Part shown: one piece after another, positions 1 to 42,911 of the stretch
How the letters are laid out: the number at the start of each line of letters is the position of its first letter
Position numbering within the stretch: the stretch's first letter is position 1
Origin: Zeus faber
Lineage: Eukaryota; Chordata; Actinopteri; Zeiformes; Zeidae
Direction of reading: 5' to 3'
NCBI GenBank assembly: GCA_960531495.1
Contig: OY482849.1
Location: 28,654,999 to 28,718,998, forward strand
Length of the DNA stretch: 64,000 nt
Notes under the pieces: generated by a model
The model's database searches: none
Seen by the model: only the letters and a program-made list of their open reading frames with translations
What the model was told of the DNA's origin: nothing
Made by a program: the position numbers and the translations under genes

Positions 1-3
1 TAG

Positions 4-6404
<6,401 letters not shown>

Positions 6405-8415
6405 GCGCCACACCCGGCACGGTCATGGACGAAGCTCTTCATGTCTGGAGGTGGAGGTGGAGGTGGAGGGAGCACCCTAAAGAGAATCAAACCAACTCAT
6501 GATGAAACACTGCCACACACACGCTAGCTATGAGGCCAGACAGGAGAGGTGCAGTAAAACGCAGATGTCATCGCAATCAGGTTATGTCATCTCAATGGTT
6601 TTTCTTAATAAAATAAAAACAATCACCAGAACTCAGTTATGGAGTTTGACAATGGAGCAGAAATTTGGGGATAATTTCCTATGAGCCATTCCATGACTAC
6701 TAGGTTCTCAACTCGGGGCTTAATTCAGTGGCTTTCGCTCGCCTTAGTTACCTCTGCAGACACCAGAAACGACTACTATAGATAAGCACACCTGTAGCAA
6801 CTTGTTTTAAGGGAAGTCCCAAAATAATCATATTTATAAGACAATTAGCCACATGTAAAACCACAACAAAAAATAAAAATGGAAGAATCAATCAGAAGCG
6901 TTTTTATAAGTATTAATGCAGCGGTCTCCCCTCAGATCGTACAGAGCGGTCTCTCTCTCAGAGCTCATCCAGCAACATTTGGGGCTCTTGCTCCTGCCCG
7001 GCGTCGTGGCGGTCCACACACACGATCATCAGCCAATCACAATCACTCTGCACTGATCTCGCTCTTGTGTGGAGACGTCGCTTAGTTTGTGGACTGTCGA
7101 AAGGCTCGGCTGGAGCAACGAGAGGAACGGAGACTCCGCCCCGCCCTCGCAGCCCCGACCCTTTGACCAGAAGACGTCCCGGACCTTGAGAAGGTGGGAC
7201 GTTCAAACTGCACTACCCAAAATCCACCCCCTCCCCTCCCCGGCCAGCAACCACCCAACAGGACCTTTCTAACTCCTCAGAGCGCTATTTGATTGTAAAT
7301 AGGCAGACCTAATTTTATACACACCCAGAAGGAATTCCAAGGCTGGAGAAGCCGTGTCTATTTTTGTTAAAGAGAAAAGTGATTGTTACGTGTCCTCTTG
7401 AATGTGCAACGAGTATTCTTTTAAACATGTCGAAATGTCCTTGATCAAGTGAGTGATTTTACTCGGCTCCAACTTATATATGCACTACCATCCGTCCAGA
7501 GCAAACCTACAGGCCCGCTGCGGGGTGGTGGCGGTGGTGGGTGGGGCAAATCAGCATTGACGCTCACCACATCCCATCATTTCTTTCTGTAACAATGTCC
7601 CGTTTATTGTATATACCCCAAAGTGTTGTTCAAGTTGAAGATGAAAATAATCATTGTTTTACTGAAACCTAAATGGCATGGATATTTATATCTGAGATGA
7701 GACCACGTGCTGTCCTCTGCTTCCACCTTGGTTCGGTTTACATTTTAACAACGGGAATCCAGCTACCAGGCATACCAGACCAACAAAATGGCGTCCGGCG
7801 CGGCACTCTCCTTTGCACAGACGCTACACGTCATTGTAGTTACTTAACTTAAGTTACATGCGTCTAAATGGATCCTTTCCTGTCATCAAAATCCAGTCGG
7901 TCGGTCCTCGTGTATAGTTTCCGTGTCCACGCGTAGCAACGGTGAAAGTATTTCTCTCCATCAAATTGTAATCTATATTTTATCTGATTTTATCCAGAGT
8001 ATTGACACGTGAGATGGCATGCTTTAACTTCCCAACAATACTTGATGAGGTGTTTATTTTCATTTCTTTCAACTCATATCGCTGAAGCCAGTGCGTTTAC
8101 TTCTAGATGGAATAATGTCTCTGAATGTACTAAACCCAAGAAGACAGAACTAATCCAACGGTCAGTAATATTTAGGAAAAGGCAACCCAGCACTGCAGAT
8201 TGCACACATTTTATACTGGTGGTCTATTAGACATCAGCATCGTACTTGGAAGGGTTCTACCCCTTCTTTTATTTTCCATTTCTTAGTTTCACAAATCAGC
8301 ATTTCTTTTTTCCACAAAGCTTGATATGATGTTGATGTTTGCTAACAGAGGTTTTATTAGCCTTCCTTGTAGAGTTTTTGTCACAGAATATTAAATATTA
8401 TAACCAATGTCTTTC
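6405..8415 (+). other. cit: Probable 3' untranslated region of cit
   Basis: No conserved coding frame is seen after the stop at 6402-6404. Candidate cleavage signals include AATAAA near 6606 and ATTAAA at 8390-8395; the latter would give a UTR of about 2 kb. The true end cannot be fixed from sequence alone. A (GGTGGA)n-like stretch lies near 6450-6470. Confidence 0.4.
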
Positions 8416-9986
8416 ACTTGTCTTCCTGGTTTTCTTGGGACCGTCGTGAGTGTTGAATTCATCGAGGCTTCTGCCTTTTGACAGTTCCTTTTTGGAAAGG
8501 AAAGGCGCACATTTGATGTCATGTATTTTTATTTGTCTTGCTTACTATACATGGTGGCTTGTCTCTGTTTGTTTTGGGGGCTATTTTTAGGAGTCTGATC
8601 CCATTGGCCCAAGAACACAGAGCAGCTCCAGCCTGACAATGGCCTTCCATCCTACACAGCCGTGGCTGCTTGGGGCATGAAGGGGCCAGGGGATGTTCGG
8701 TGGTGGTGGGGGGGGGGCGGGGGGGCCTTCACCAGTGTTGTTAAGAGCAGTGAGCACACAGTAGAAACACCAACACGGCTAATTCCGACTACACACCCAA
8801 CCTGCTGTGAAGCGGCATCTGCTGCTGGTCCGTCAACAGCCCTGGATGTGACACTGATACGACAGCACAGCGGACGCGGTGGAGGGAGCCTTTCAGCGGT
8901 TCTATTTAGATCCCACAGCGGCTCCACCTCCTCAACTTAATCCATTGGCGGAGCCTCGCTTTTCTCCGAGACTTGTGAACGACGTGCGTTTCATTTGCCG
9001 CATTGTAAGTCGGTGTTCACAGTTTGAGCCGTGTCACACTTAAGTATGTAGCGCCTCCTGCCACCGGGATCCCCGAGGCATTTCGCCACTCGCTGAGTGC
9101 ACGCTGGAAAACACCACAAACAATTCAATTCACTCTGCTGTCCATGTTCCCTTCATCAGTGAGGTGATGGTAAAAAAATACTTCATACAGGTGGAGTAAT
9201 AAGATGTCCCTACAGAGCTTTGAGATTTAAAATAATCTGTTAGTATCAACATTGCATTCCTTGCCTGAATGACGGGTTATCCTTTGAAATGCCTGATTTA
9301 CTCGGATATCAGAAAGTAGAATGAGATCTATGCCAAAACATGGAATTTTGGGAACGGTGTGGCTTGGCTGAATCAACCAATTAAGTTAAAATGAACTTTC
9401 CTTCCATGAATGGCGTTTATTACAAAGGGTTGCTGCAATGGTGGAAGGTGCGCAGGAGGTAGTTTGGGATTTACGGGCTCCCGGCCCATGACAGTAAAAA
9501 GTAGGACTGTAAACGACAGCCATGCAGCGAGTCATGCCAGGGACGCCACGCCACTCCACCTCCAAACCAACAGGCTAATAAATAACACTCCATAAGAGAC
9601 TTAGTGCCTCTTAAGATGAATAAAATAAGTATACAGGTGGAATTGGCACCAAATAAATACGACTGGTCATGTTTTATTAGACTATCTTTAGGCTCTAAAT
9701 CCTGACCCTCAGCCAGGTCATGGATCCCCCTACGCCTTATTGGTTGGTTTGGGATCAGTATCTAATGTTATCATTATTATGTGAACCAGCTCTAGTCTGT
9801 GGAGGGAGAAGAGTGTTTTAAGCAACTTTAACTTCAACGTGCATGCTGTTGATATTCTAAACCACTGTTGTTCCGCTCTCTAAGCCCAAGGCCGACCTTC
9901 TCAACCCGGTTCCAGAGCGGCCACCAGGGATAGGCCGGTCCCTCTGTCCGGTTTAACGAAGCATCTTATACTGTATGTTCAGTGTG

Positions 9987-10019
<33 letters not shown>

Positions 10020-10038
10020 CATAATTTACCTGCCACTT
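8416..10038. other. Intergenic DNA between cit and myl2
   Basis: No supported gene. Two notable tracts: a G-rich run at about 8699-8727 with several stretches of three or more G, and a (GT)n microsatellite at about 9988-10017 that ends some 40 bases before the myl2 TATA-like box. Short open frames here have no recognisable protein content. Confidence 0.5.
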
Positions 10039-10100
10039 CCTAAAGAGGGCATGGTTTATAAATATCGTCCAGTAGATTTGGGAGTCGGGGGACTACAAAA
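10039..10100 (+). promoter_or_regulatory. Putative myl2 promoter with TATA-like and CArG-like boxes
   Basis: CCTAAAGAGG at 10039-10048 differs by one base from a CArG box (CC(A/T)6GG), the SRF site common in muscle genes. TTTATAAATAT at about 10056-10066 can serve as a TATA box and differs by one base from a MEF2 site. A start about 30 bases downstream would give a short 5'UTR before the ATG at 10168. Motif matches only; no experimental support. Confidence 0.5.
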
Positions 10101-10167
10101 GGCCACCCAAATACTCCCCATTGTTCACTAGCAACATTGTTCTTCTGCCCTCCACCCTGCTGCAGCC

Positions 10168-12613
10168 ATGGTAAGTCATTGCACGTCGAGTTGGATCGGC
10201 ACAGTAGAGAGGAGAGGATGCTGTCTTACACTAACACATAGGAAGGAAATTCATCCCCGAACTGTGGATTTTGCACATTTTTGCGTCTACATTCGATGCA
10301 TTCGATGTCATGCAACAGAAAAATAGTTTTAAAAATCATACAATGTTTAAACATGTTTAAATGGTGGTTTAATTTACACTCATAAGTAGCATTTACTGAG
10401 CTAAATAGAACATAATTGTTATTGTTCATCATGTTGTGCAAAGTTGTCTTTGATGCCTTCATTTCTTTACCATGACCATTGTGGACTTTTTAAAATTATA
10501 ACTTGATCATATGTATAGGATGAATATCTGTGCTCACTATTTAGGTTTCTTGTGATGTATTCTGTAATATTCTTACGTCCAAAGGACATGACTTTCCAAG
10601 TAAAATATATTTGTGATCATTATTGGGTGTTCCTTGTAGCATCCTACAGTACATAAAGTTTTTAAGTGCATTGGACACTTTAACACTTCAATAGGTCGAG
10701 ATGTTTTGATGTCTTATTTGAAAAACCAAGCCAGGCTTGTTTCCGTCCATTTTGTTTGGGATGCACTGCTGCCTGCTAATCCCCCTCTCCTCCACACCAC
10801 CACTGTCTCATCTCTTCCTCCTCAGGCCCCCAAGAAAGCCAAGAAGAGGACAGCAGAGGGAGCCAACTCCAATGTCTTCTCCATGTTTGAGCAGGCACAG
10901 ATCCAGGAGTTCAAGGAGGTGAGAAGGTCGTCCTCCAGGCTGCAGCCCAAACTTTAATTCTCTTGAGAAATTATACATTTTGTCAGGTGGCTGTGCATCA
11001 TCGTGCTGTTGATTTACCATTATCCTCCATTCTATGCTGAGCCAGAAGCCCCAGGAGAAGGAGGAGGAGGGGGGCCATTGCCCAACACCGATACTAACCC
11101 GCTTAGCCCACAGCTGAGGACTTAAGTGTTTTAGGAGATGTGCGCATAGAGAAGAAAAACCTGCAACCCCCCCCCCCCATCTTTCCATTTCTATTGTTCA
11201 TTGTCCGGGTATGTCCACCTGTTTGCTGTGCATCCCCAGCACGAGCGTGCTGAGGCGTGTGGCATCGATGGTATGAGGGCCGCCGGTGCCCAGACATCCA
11301 GGCTGTGTCATCAGCGATTAGGCTGCACGCAGACTGCTGGGCATGCACTGCATGCCGGCCTGAACCCCCGGGAATCACTGGGGTTATTAATACCGAATAG
11401 CACTCATCCATGAAGATGGCGTCCAAAAATATTCAACTCAATGATTGTGGATGGTGGCTGTGTTTTTTGTCTGATTTTTACTCCCATGCAGAGAATTCAC
11501 TGAAGGGTTACGTCATTGTTTTGGTTACGTCATGTTCCTCTTATTAAGCTGAGGGACACAAAAATGGTGGTTTAAGATGTAGACTTAAATTGTGTGTTGT
11601 GTCCAGGCCTTCACCATCATGGACCAGAACAGAGACGGGTTCATCGACAAGAATGACCTGAGAGATACCTTCGCTGCCCTTGGTAGGTGATTGTTATATC
11701 GCACATCAGCACAAATATCTACTGTATATAGCAATTGTATTGAAGGTTAAGAACCTCTGTACCTAGAAATCATCACATTTTAAAGGCCAGACTGAGCCCA
11801 GGTCGGCTTTGACGGGTCAGAATCTTCGGGATGGTCCCTTCTCAAAGGTCTTTGAGAGGGGACAACACAGAGACTTGATAAACCAGCAGCGCTTCATCCC
11901 TGCAGGGCGTCTGAACGTGAAGCAGGAGGAGATTGATGAGATGCTGAAGGAGGCTCCCGGTCCCATCAACTTCACCGTCTTCCTCACCATGTTTGGGGAG
12001 AAGCTGAAAGGTATGGATCGGGCAAGACTTAGTCCGTGTGCACAGTATTCCTTTATGCCGTCAGGGAGTTCCCTGACTTTTAAAATGCCTCTTCCACAGG
12101 CGCTGACCCGGAGGAGACAATCCTCAACGCATTCAAAGTCTTTGACCCCGAGGGGAAAGGCGTCCTGCGGAAGGACTAGTAAGCGGACGGACCATTGTCG
12201 ATGTTGTTTAAAGTCTCATCTGATCTATTACCTTAACAGTGATTAGTGTCCATTCTGACCTGCACGTTTCCTCCCAGGATGCAACATCCTCTAGGTGTAG
12301 CATCTCTTTTATGATTGACCCTGTCCCCTAATGGAGTTTACTCTCATCCCCATTCAGCGTCACACAGATGCTGACGACGCAAGCGGACAGGTTCTCCCCC
12401 GAAGAGGTAAATTCACCGAGAAAAAAACGCCAAACGGAGCAGAAGCTGCTTCCCCGCCATCATTTTGTGTCACATGGGTCGACCCTAATCGTTGCGGTTT
12501 GCTTTCAGATGGAGCAGATGTTCTCCGCCTTCCCACCGGATGTGGCTGGGAACCTAGACTACAAAAACCTGGTCCACATCATCACCCACGGAGAAGAGAA
12601 GGACCAGGAGTAA
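10168..12613 (+). CDS. myl2: Myosin regulatory light chain 2, ventricular/cardiac type
   Basis: Complete gene. Exons: 10168-10170 (ATG only), 10826-10918, 11607-11682, 11906-12010, 12100-12178, 12358-12406, 12509-12613. Phases join to 169 aa. The product binds the myosin heavy-chain lever arm and tunes contraction when phosphorylated. Seen: the basic N-terminus APKKAKKR, a phosphorylatable Ser in [12 protein letters not shown] (S16), the canonical EF-hand 1 calcium/magnesium loop [12 protein letters not shown] (residues 38-49), the segment [23 protein letters not shown], and the end [14 protein letters not shown]-hands 2-4 are degenerate, as is normal for RLCs. Residues [12 protein letters not shown] and [12 protein letters not shown] point to MYL2 rather than the fast skeletal mylpf; myl10 or another RLC paralogue is the alternative. 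The lone-ATG first exon is the usual arrangement in this family. Confidence 0.9.
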
Positions 12614-12888
12614 GAACCTGCTTCTACCTTCACGTCGATGGCCAAGCCCACCGGAGGCTTGGCGCCAGCCCCCTGATGTTGTAGGAGATACGGACTATGA
12701 TTTGTTTGTAACCGTTATGTCGCTCATTCAAGATGTACACCACTCTTCCATTGGCAAAGACCACCAGAGGATTAAGACAGTTTTCTTTGGCTGGCCCCCA
12801 AAAAATTGACACACGCTCCGGTTCCTGTTGTGTTTCTACCCTCTCCCTGTGGTCTAATCAGGATCCTCTGCCTCCATGCAAACTTTAC

Positions 12889-12964
12889 AATAAAGCAAAA
12901 ACACTAGCTTATTTTTCCTGGAAGGTATCTGTCTGTTACGTCTGTGCTTGTTCCTCTAAATAAA
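12889..12964 (+). terminator. myl2 polyadenylation signals
   Basis: AATAAA occurs at 12889-12894 and again at 12959-12964, 276 and 346 bases after the stop codon. Either or both could direct cleavage, giving a short 3'UTR typical of an abundant muscle transcript. Confidence 0.7.
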
Positions 12965-14917
12965 GGAAATTGTAACGATAGCACACGGTGGCTCTGGTTT
13001 CATGTTGTGATGTTTGGATGGTTTTATCACACAGAGGGGTCCTCTCCTTCTCAGGGATGGTCTAAATTAAAAGATTGAGGCGATAGCAGCGATAGCGTTA
13101 AATACCATGTAAGGTAGACTGTGTAGTCATGGGAATATGGGAGATAAAGGTGCTTCTGTGTGTGTGTGTGTGTGTGTGTGTGTTTGTGTACATGCATATA
13201 TGGACCCTCGCCCATAAGCAGACACGTCAAAGCGTTTGGCTTCCTCTACCGAGGGCTTTACCGAGACAAAGCCCCGCTGTTATTTTAGCGGCGTGATGAT
13301 GCGTGGAGGGTAACGTTATACTGCAGGGGCAGGGCTCCACACACACAATGGGATGCCACCCAGTGATCTCCCCCCCACCTCACCACACCCCAACTAACTC
13401 ACTCAGACCTTGGCAAAGAGGGGTCACAAATCCCTGGTTCTGGACATGTCAAAGCCCCCGGGGGACTAAAGTATTGTTTTCTCCAAGTGCCCGGATCAAC
13501 TCAGACATGTGAGCTCACCTCATCCGTCCTGTTTTAACCGTCTCCGGAAATAGATTGTGGCCATTGAGGGACTGGAACATATACGCCGGGGAGAAATAAC
13601 ACATTATCCCTGTGACCTCGATTGCACGAGGTGGAGGAGATCAATGGCCGAGCCACGGACTCTCTTCTCTCTCGGCGGAGACGCTGTGTGGATCAATTCA
13701 GCCACGCTGGAATCACCCAGTTACAGTTAATATTTCTAGCCTTCATGTCCATTAGAATGTACTTACAGAGGGGTCAGGAATTCTGCTGGAATAGGGTATT
13801 GTAAAAACAACAACAGCACTACTTTACATAATGGCAAATTATCAACGTAACCCAGTGGAATAATGCTGAGATGCTTTTGCTTATTGCCATTAAGATGAAT
13901 TTCCTGAATTTTCCCCCAGGGGTTGATAAAATGTTATCTTATCTTCCGAGTTCTGCGTTACTGCGGAGGGGGAGGCCTCTAGTCAGCGTCAGCAGCTCAT
14001 GGATATTCACTCTCCTCTAGGACGCCAGCAGACAGAGGACGGCGCCCTTGAATATCCCAATACCTCTTGAATAGATAGATCTGTAAGAGGGTTTTCTTTG
14101 GGTTATGAGGTTCTGAGATAATCAGTGGTGATCGGTTACGTCTGGAACCTGAGACGACGAGATGTGGATTCATGGCGTCAAATCCTACTGCTCTGGGTCT
14201 TTGCAACCTCTGCCATGAGAACATTGTCTTGGAACTTTGTGGATGAAGCCCTCTGACCCACGACACACACACGCCCGCACAAATCAATAGATCCAAATAT
14301 AGGTCTGCATTGATGACTTCTCCATGTATTGAGCCAGCAAGTCACACAGCTCTACCTCTGGTTGTAGGCGAGGACAGAGTTGCTCCCCAGCTCCTCCAGG
14401 ACCCTGTGCCGTCTTTCCAGCTCTCGGTTGTAGACCGCGTGCACTACGCCGCAGCAGTTCTTCAATGCCCCTCTGAGAGTCGCTTCATGTACAGCAGCTC
14501 ATCAGATTTGCCAGTGGATGAAACTCGAGAGTGAGAGTTTAGATTAGTTCACATGTTAGGATTAGAGTTTCTTGCTGCAGGGTCTAGGCCGTGTGATTAG
14601 GTTTAAAGACAGTTGGGATCAGCATTATGAGAACTGAATATGGAGATACAGGAATTAAATTATCATTTGGCAGGCAGACATAAGAATCAAAATGTAGTCA
14701 GCGGGGGGTTATTTGCTATACATTTGTCAATGACAGGCAATAATTGTAAAATGTAAAGTATACAAATTTATATATATAAAAAATTGGGTACATTATAATT
14801 ATAATTCTGTGAGAATCTTTATCGTATCACACACTGCCCTCTAGTGGCAGTTAACAGTAATGCCAGAGAAATGTTTTAAAACATTTTACTTGCGCCTCAC
14901 AAGTCATGAAAGCCGCT
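12965..14917. other. Intergenic DNA between myl2 and repeat array
   Basis: Contains a (GT)n tract at about 13158-13182. No exon with recognisable protein content was found on either strand. Open frames near 13997-14296 (minus) and 14310-14534 (plus) show no family features. Confidence 0.4.
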
Positions 14918-16591
14918 TTGATGATAATACTACTACTACTAATACTACTGCTAATAATAATAAATATAGCTGCAGGCAGCAATACACAGGGTCCAGTTTA
15001 GTCATGATAGGTACGGGTACAGGTTTGCGAGTTTCCATAACCCGAGGTTCCCGAATCTGCGCTCTGGACTCCCTGATGGTGTCAGACCAGGTTGTCACTG
15101 GAAATCGTGGATTCTTCCTTTAATCGCTCTCCTTTTGCGGTGGCGCCGGGCTCGGGTTGGGAGTTGCGTGTTCGAGTTCAAATTGGCGTTTGAGGAAGAA
15201 CCCCGCCACGTCAGCTCCAGGGGGCCTCATCCCTACTGCGCACTGCCAGCAAGAGAACCCCGCAGCCGGGGAGAGGGATGGGGAAGCGCCGGTGCTCCTG
15301 CTGTGCAATCGGCTGTTTGAGTCACGTGGTTGTTTCGCTGCTCTGTACCATTGGCTGTTTGCGTCACGTTTCGTAAAACGCAGCACGAGTTACCGCTTTC
15401 CGAGTTTCCTTTAAACGCGGCACCGGCTCAAGTTGTCTGTCTAGGAGTTGCATTTGCAAGTAGCTGGAGGGGAATGAGTTCCGAGAGACAAAGCTTGGAC
15501 TTAGATAACTCTGGATGATGTCACAAAGTGGCCTGCTCCTGAAACTAATGAAATCGCAACAGTTTTTCACAAGTTTCTGCCCCAAATTTAGATCGGTATT
15601 GATTAGACTCGATCAAACGTCCTGAAACGTCCTGGTTCTAACAAGACCGCAACCATGTCTCTGCGTACTGCTGTTGTCATGTTTCAGATACTTTTAGCCC
15701 CCAAAACGACAAGAATACAAATAAAGAAAGGCTGAGCAATAGAGCTGGATCCCTAAATATAGCTGCAGGCAGCAATACACAGTCTAGTTTAGTCGTGTTT
15801 GGTACATATCACAGTTTCCCGGGTTCTCTGAAAGGCGATGCGATTTTCCAATTTTATTTGAAATAGAGCTGCACTCAGTGACGGACAGCCGACCGTTTGG
15901 TGCCGTGTCGGGCAATGACGAGGTAGTGACGGGAGCGTGACGTTTGATGCTGCGTGGGGCAACAATTACGCGGTGACTTGGCGACGGCTTTCTGTGATTA
16001 TTTATACTTTTCTGGGTCCCAGTTTTCAGTGGACTCCCTAGAGTTTATATATCGCAACTTCCTCGAATCCCGCAAAGTAAGGAGGGACACAACGCTGGAT
16101 CTAACACCAGGTTAGATGCGAACAGAATGCCTTCATTTACAAAAAGCGCAAAAGAGAGAAAATATCAACCGAAAAGCCCCACCGACGTCAAGCAGGTAAG
16201 ACCACACACACACACAGAGTTTGCAACCACTACAGAGCCAAGGAGTCTACACCACGTAGCTCGCACGGCGCAAATGGCCGTTCGTAGCCACAGCCTGCAC
16301 ATATAGAAGGAATTGGACGATGACGTCACAAAGCGTCTTACGCCACAAACTCATCTCGCGCCACCGCAAGTTTTGGAACCCTGGAACCCCGTCGGCACGT
16401 TCGGCTACTTCCTTTGAATTTCCTCCGTTTTTTACTGATTCCCGCTCCGAATGTGGATTGATACGGATGAAACTTGAACCACGAGATGTCTATGACGTCC
16501 CGGTTCTAACGAGACCACAGCCGCGTCCGTAGCTAGTTACACACTTTAAGTAATAATAATAGAAATCCGAACATTAACAAGGGGGTCCCTG

Positions 16592-16631
<40 letters not shown>

Positions 16632-16660
16632 TAGCTGCATGGCAGCCATGGACCAGGTTC
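14918..16660 (+). repeat. TAA-bounded repeat, head-to-tail array A
   Basis: The core AATATAGCTGCAGGCAGCAA occurs at about 14963 and 15756, and a variant at 16627. TAA or ACT triplet runs precede the first and third copies. Each unit carries further shared blocks: a gatgaTGTCACAAAG-like block (15517, 16320) and a block ending cggttctaacgagacc (15635, 16500). Both the core and these blocks recur in array B at 57.3-59.1 kb, and inverted at 26.7-28.0 kb. The units are about 0.8-0.9 kb. The family is not named here; no transposase or reverse transcriptase frame was recognised. Confidence 0.75.
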
Positions 16661-17399
16661 CACTCAATGACAAGGAATATAGGAAAGAAGCGGCATCATG
16701 CACTGTATGTCCAGCGACACATTCTAACCCTCGCTCCTCTAGATCCATCTAGATGCGGCAATGAGCCTCAGTCACTTGGACTGAAAGTGTTTATGATGGT
16801 GGTCACTGCGGGCCAGAGGTGTTCTGTTCCGTGCCCCAGCGGTTGTTTGGGTCGGGCAGCGCGGCAACATGGACGATGCCGCGCCTCGGAACTTGTTCCA
16901 TGTGGACGGCACAAAAAGCCTGCCCTTGAAGGTAGAGTCCGCAATGCGGGTCAATTTCAGACCAATCCCCTTTCTCAAACTAAGTTCACGGGTTTCCCGT
17001 GGGACCTGCCCTGCACATTCTGTGTCATCTGGATTTTACGGTTGAGAAGATTAAAAAAAGTAATAATAAAATAACGTCAAAATGGCGGAGAATAATGATA
17101 TCCTTATAGGTGGGACCTTATGGGTCCCAGTTGCAAAAGTGTTCAGAATGTCCAGCTACGTGTCTGCATGAAGTTTAACTTTGCTGGGAAGAGCGTGGTG
17201 GCGGCAATGAGCCTTCGACTTGGAATACATCTTATAGCGCCCCCTACGGGACGATCGGTGCCATTGTTTGTGTCCGGTCAACGCGGGGCCCGGAGGAGAG
17301 AAAAAAAGTTACCCATGCCTGGGTGAGTTATTGGACAAAATACAGGAGGAAAATAAAATATAATCTGAGGAATTCCAGCAATCACGACAGGTTTCCCTG

Positions 17400-17703
17400 C
17401 CTCGCAGTGGAGGCCTGAGATGAATTTCTAGAAAGCCGCCTCGGCGCTCCTCTCCCGGTTAACATGGCGGTGCAGCCAGGGTGTGGCGCCCGCCGCTAGG
17501 TGTCATCTGGTCCCCGGGTGACGGTGCCGCTGAAGGGCTGGGAAGCGGCCGGAGGCTCCAGATGGGGGGCGGGCCGCGGCTCTCCGGCTGATCTTCACAC
17601 TCCTCCGCCAGGGGAGGAACTTGTAAACTTCCCGGGCTCGGTCCGCGGTGCTTCTTCTCCGGCTAGCACGGCGCGCGACACGCCGCACGGCACTTCCGGC
17701 TCC
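17400..17703 (+). promoter_or_regulatory. CpG-rich promoter and 5'UTR region of pxn
   Basis: GC- and CpG-rich stretch immediately before the paxillin ATG, contrasting with the AT-rich repeats upstream; no TATA box is evident. This fits a broad CpG-island promoter. CpG richness continues into intron 1 to about 18.3 kb. The start site cannot be placed. Confidence 0.5.
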
Positions 17704-42911
<25,208 letters not shown>

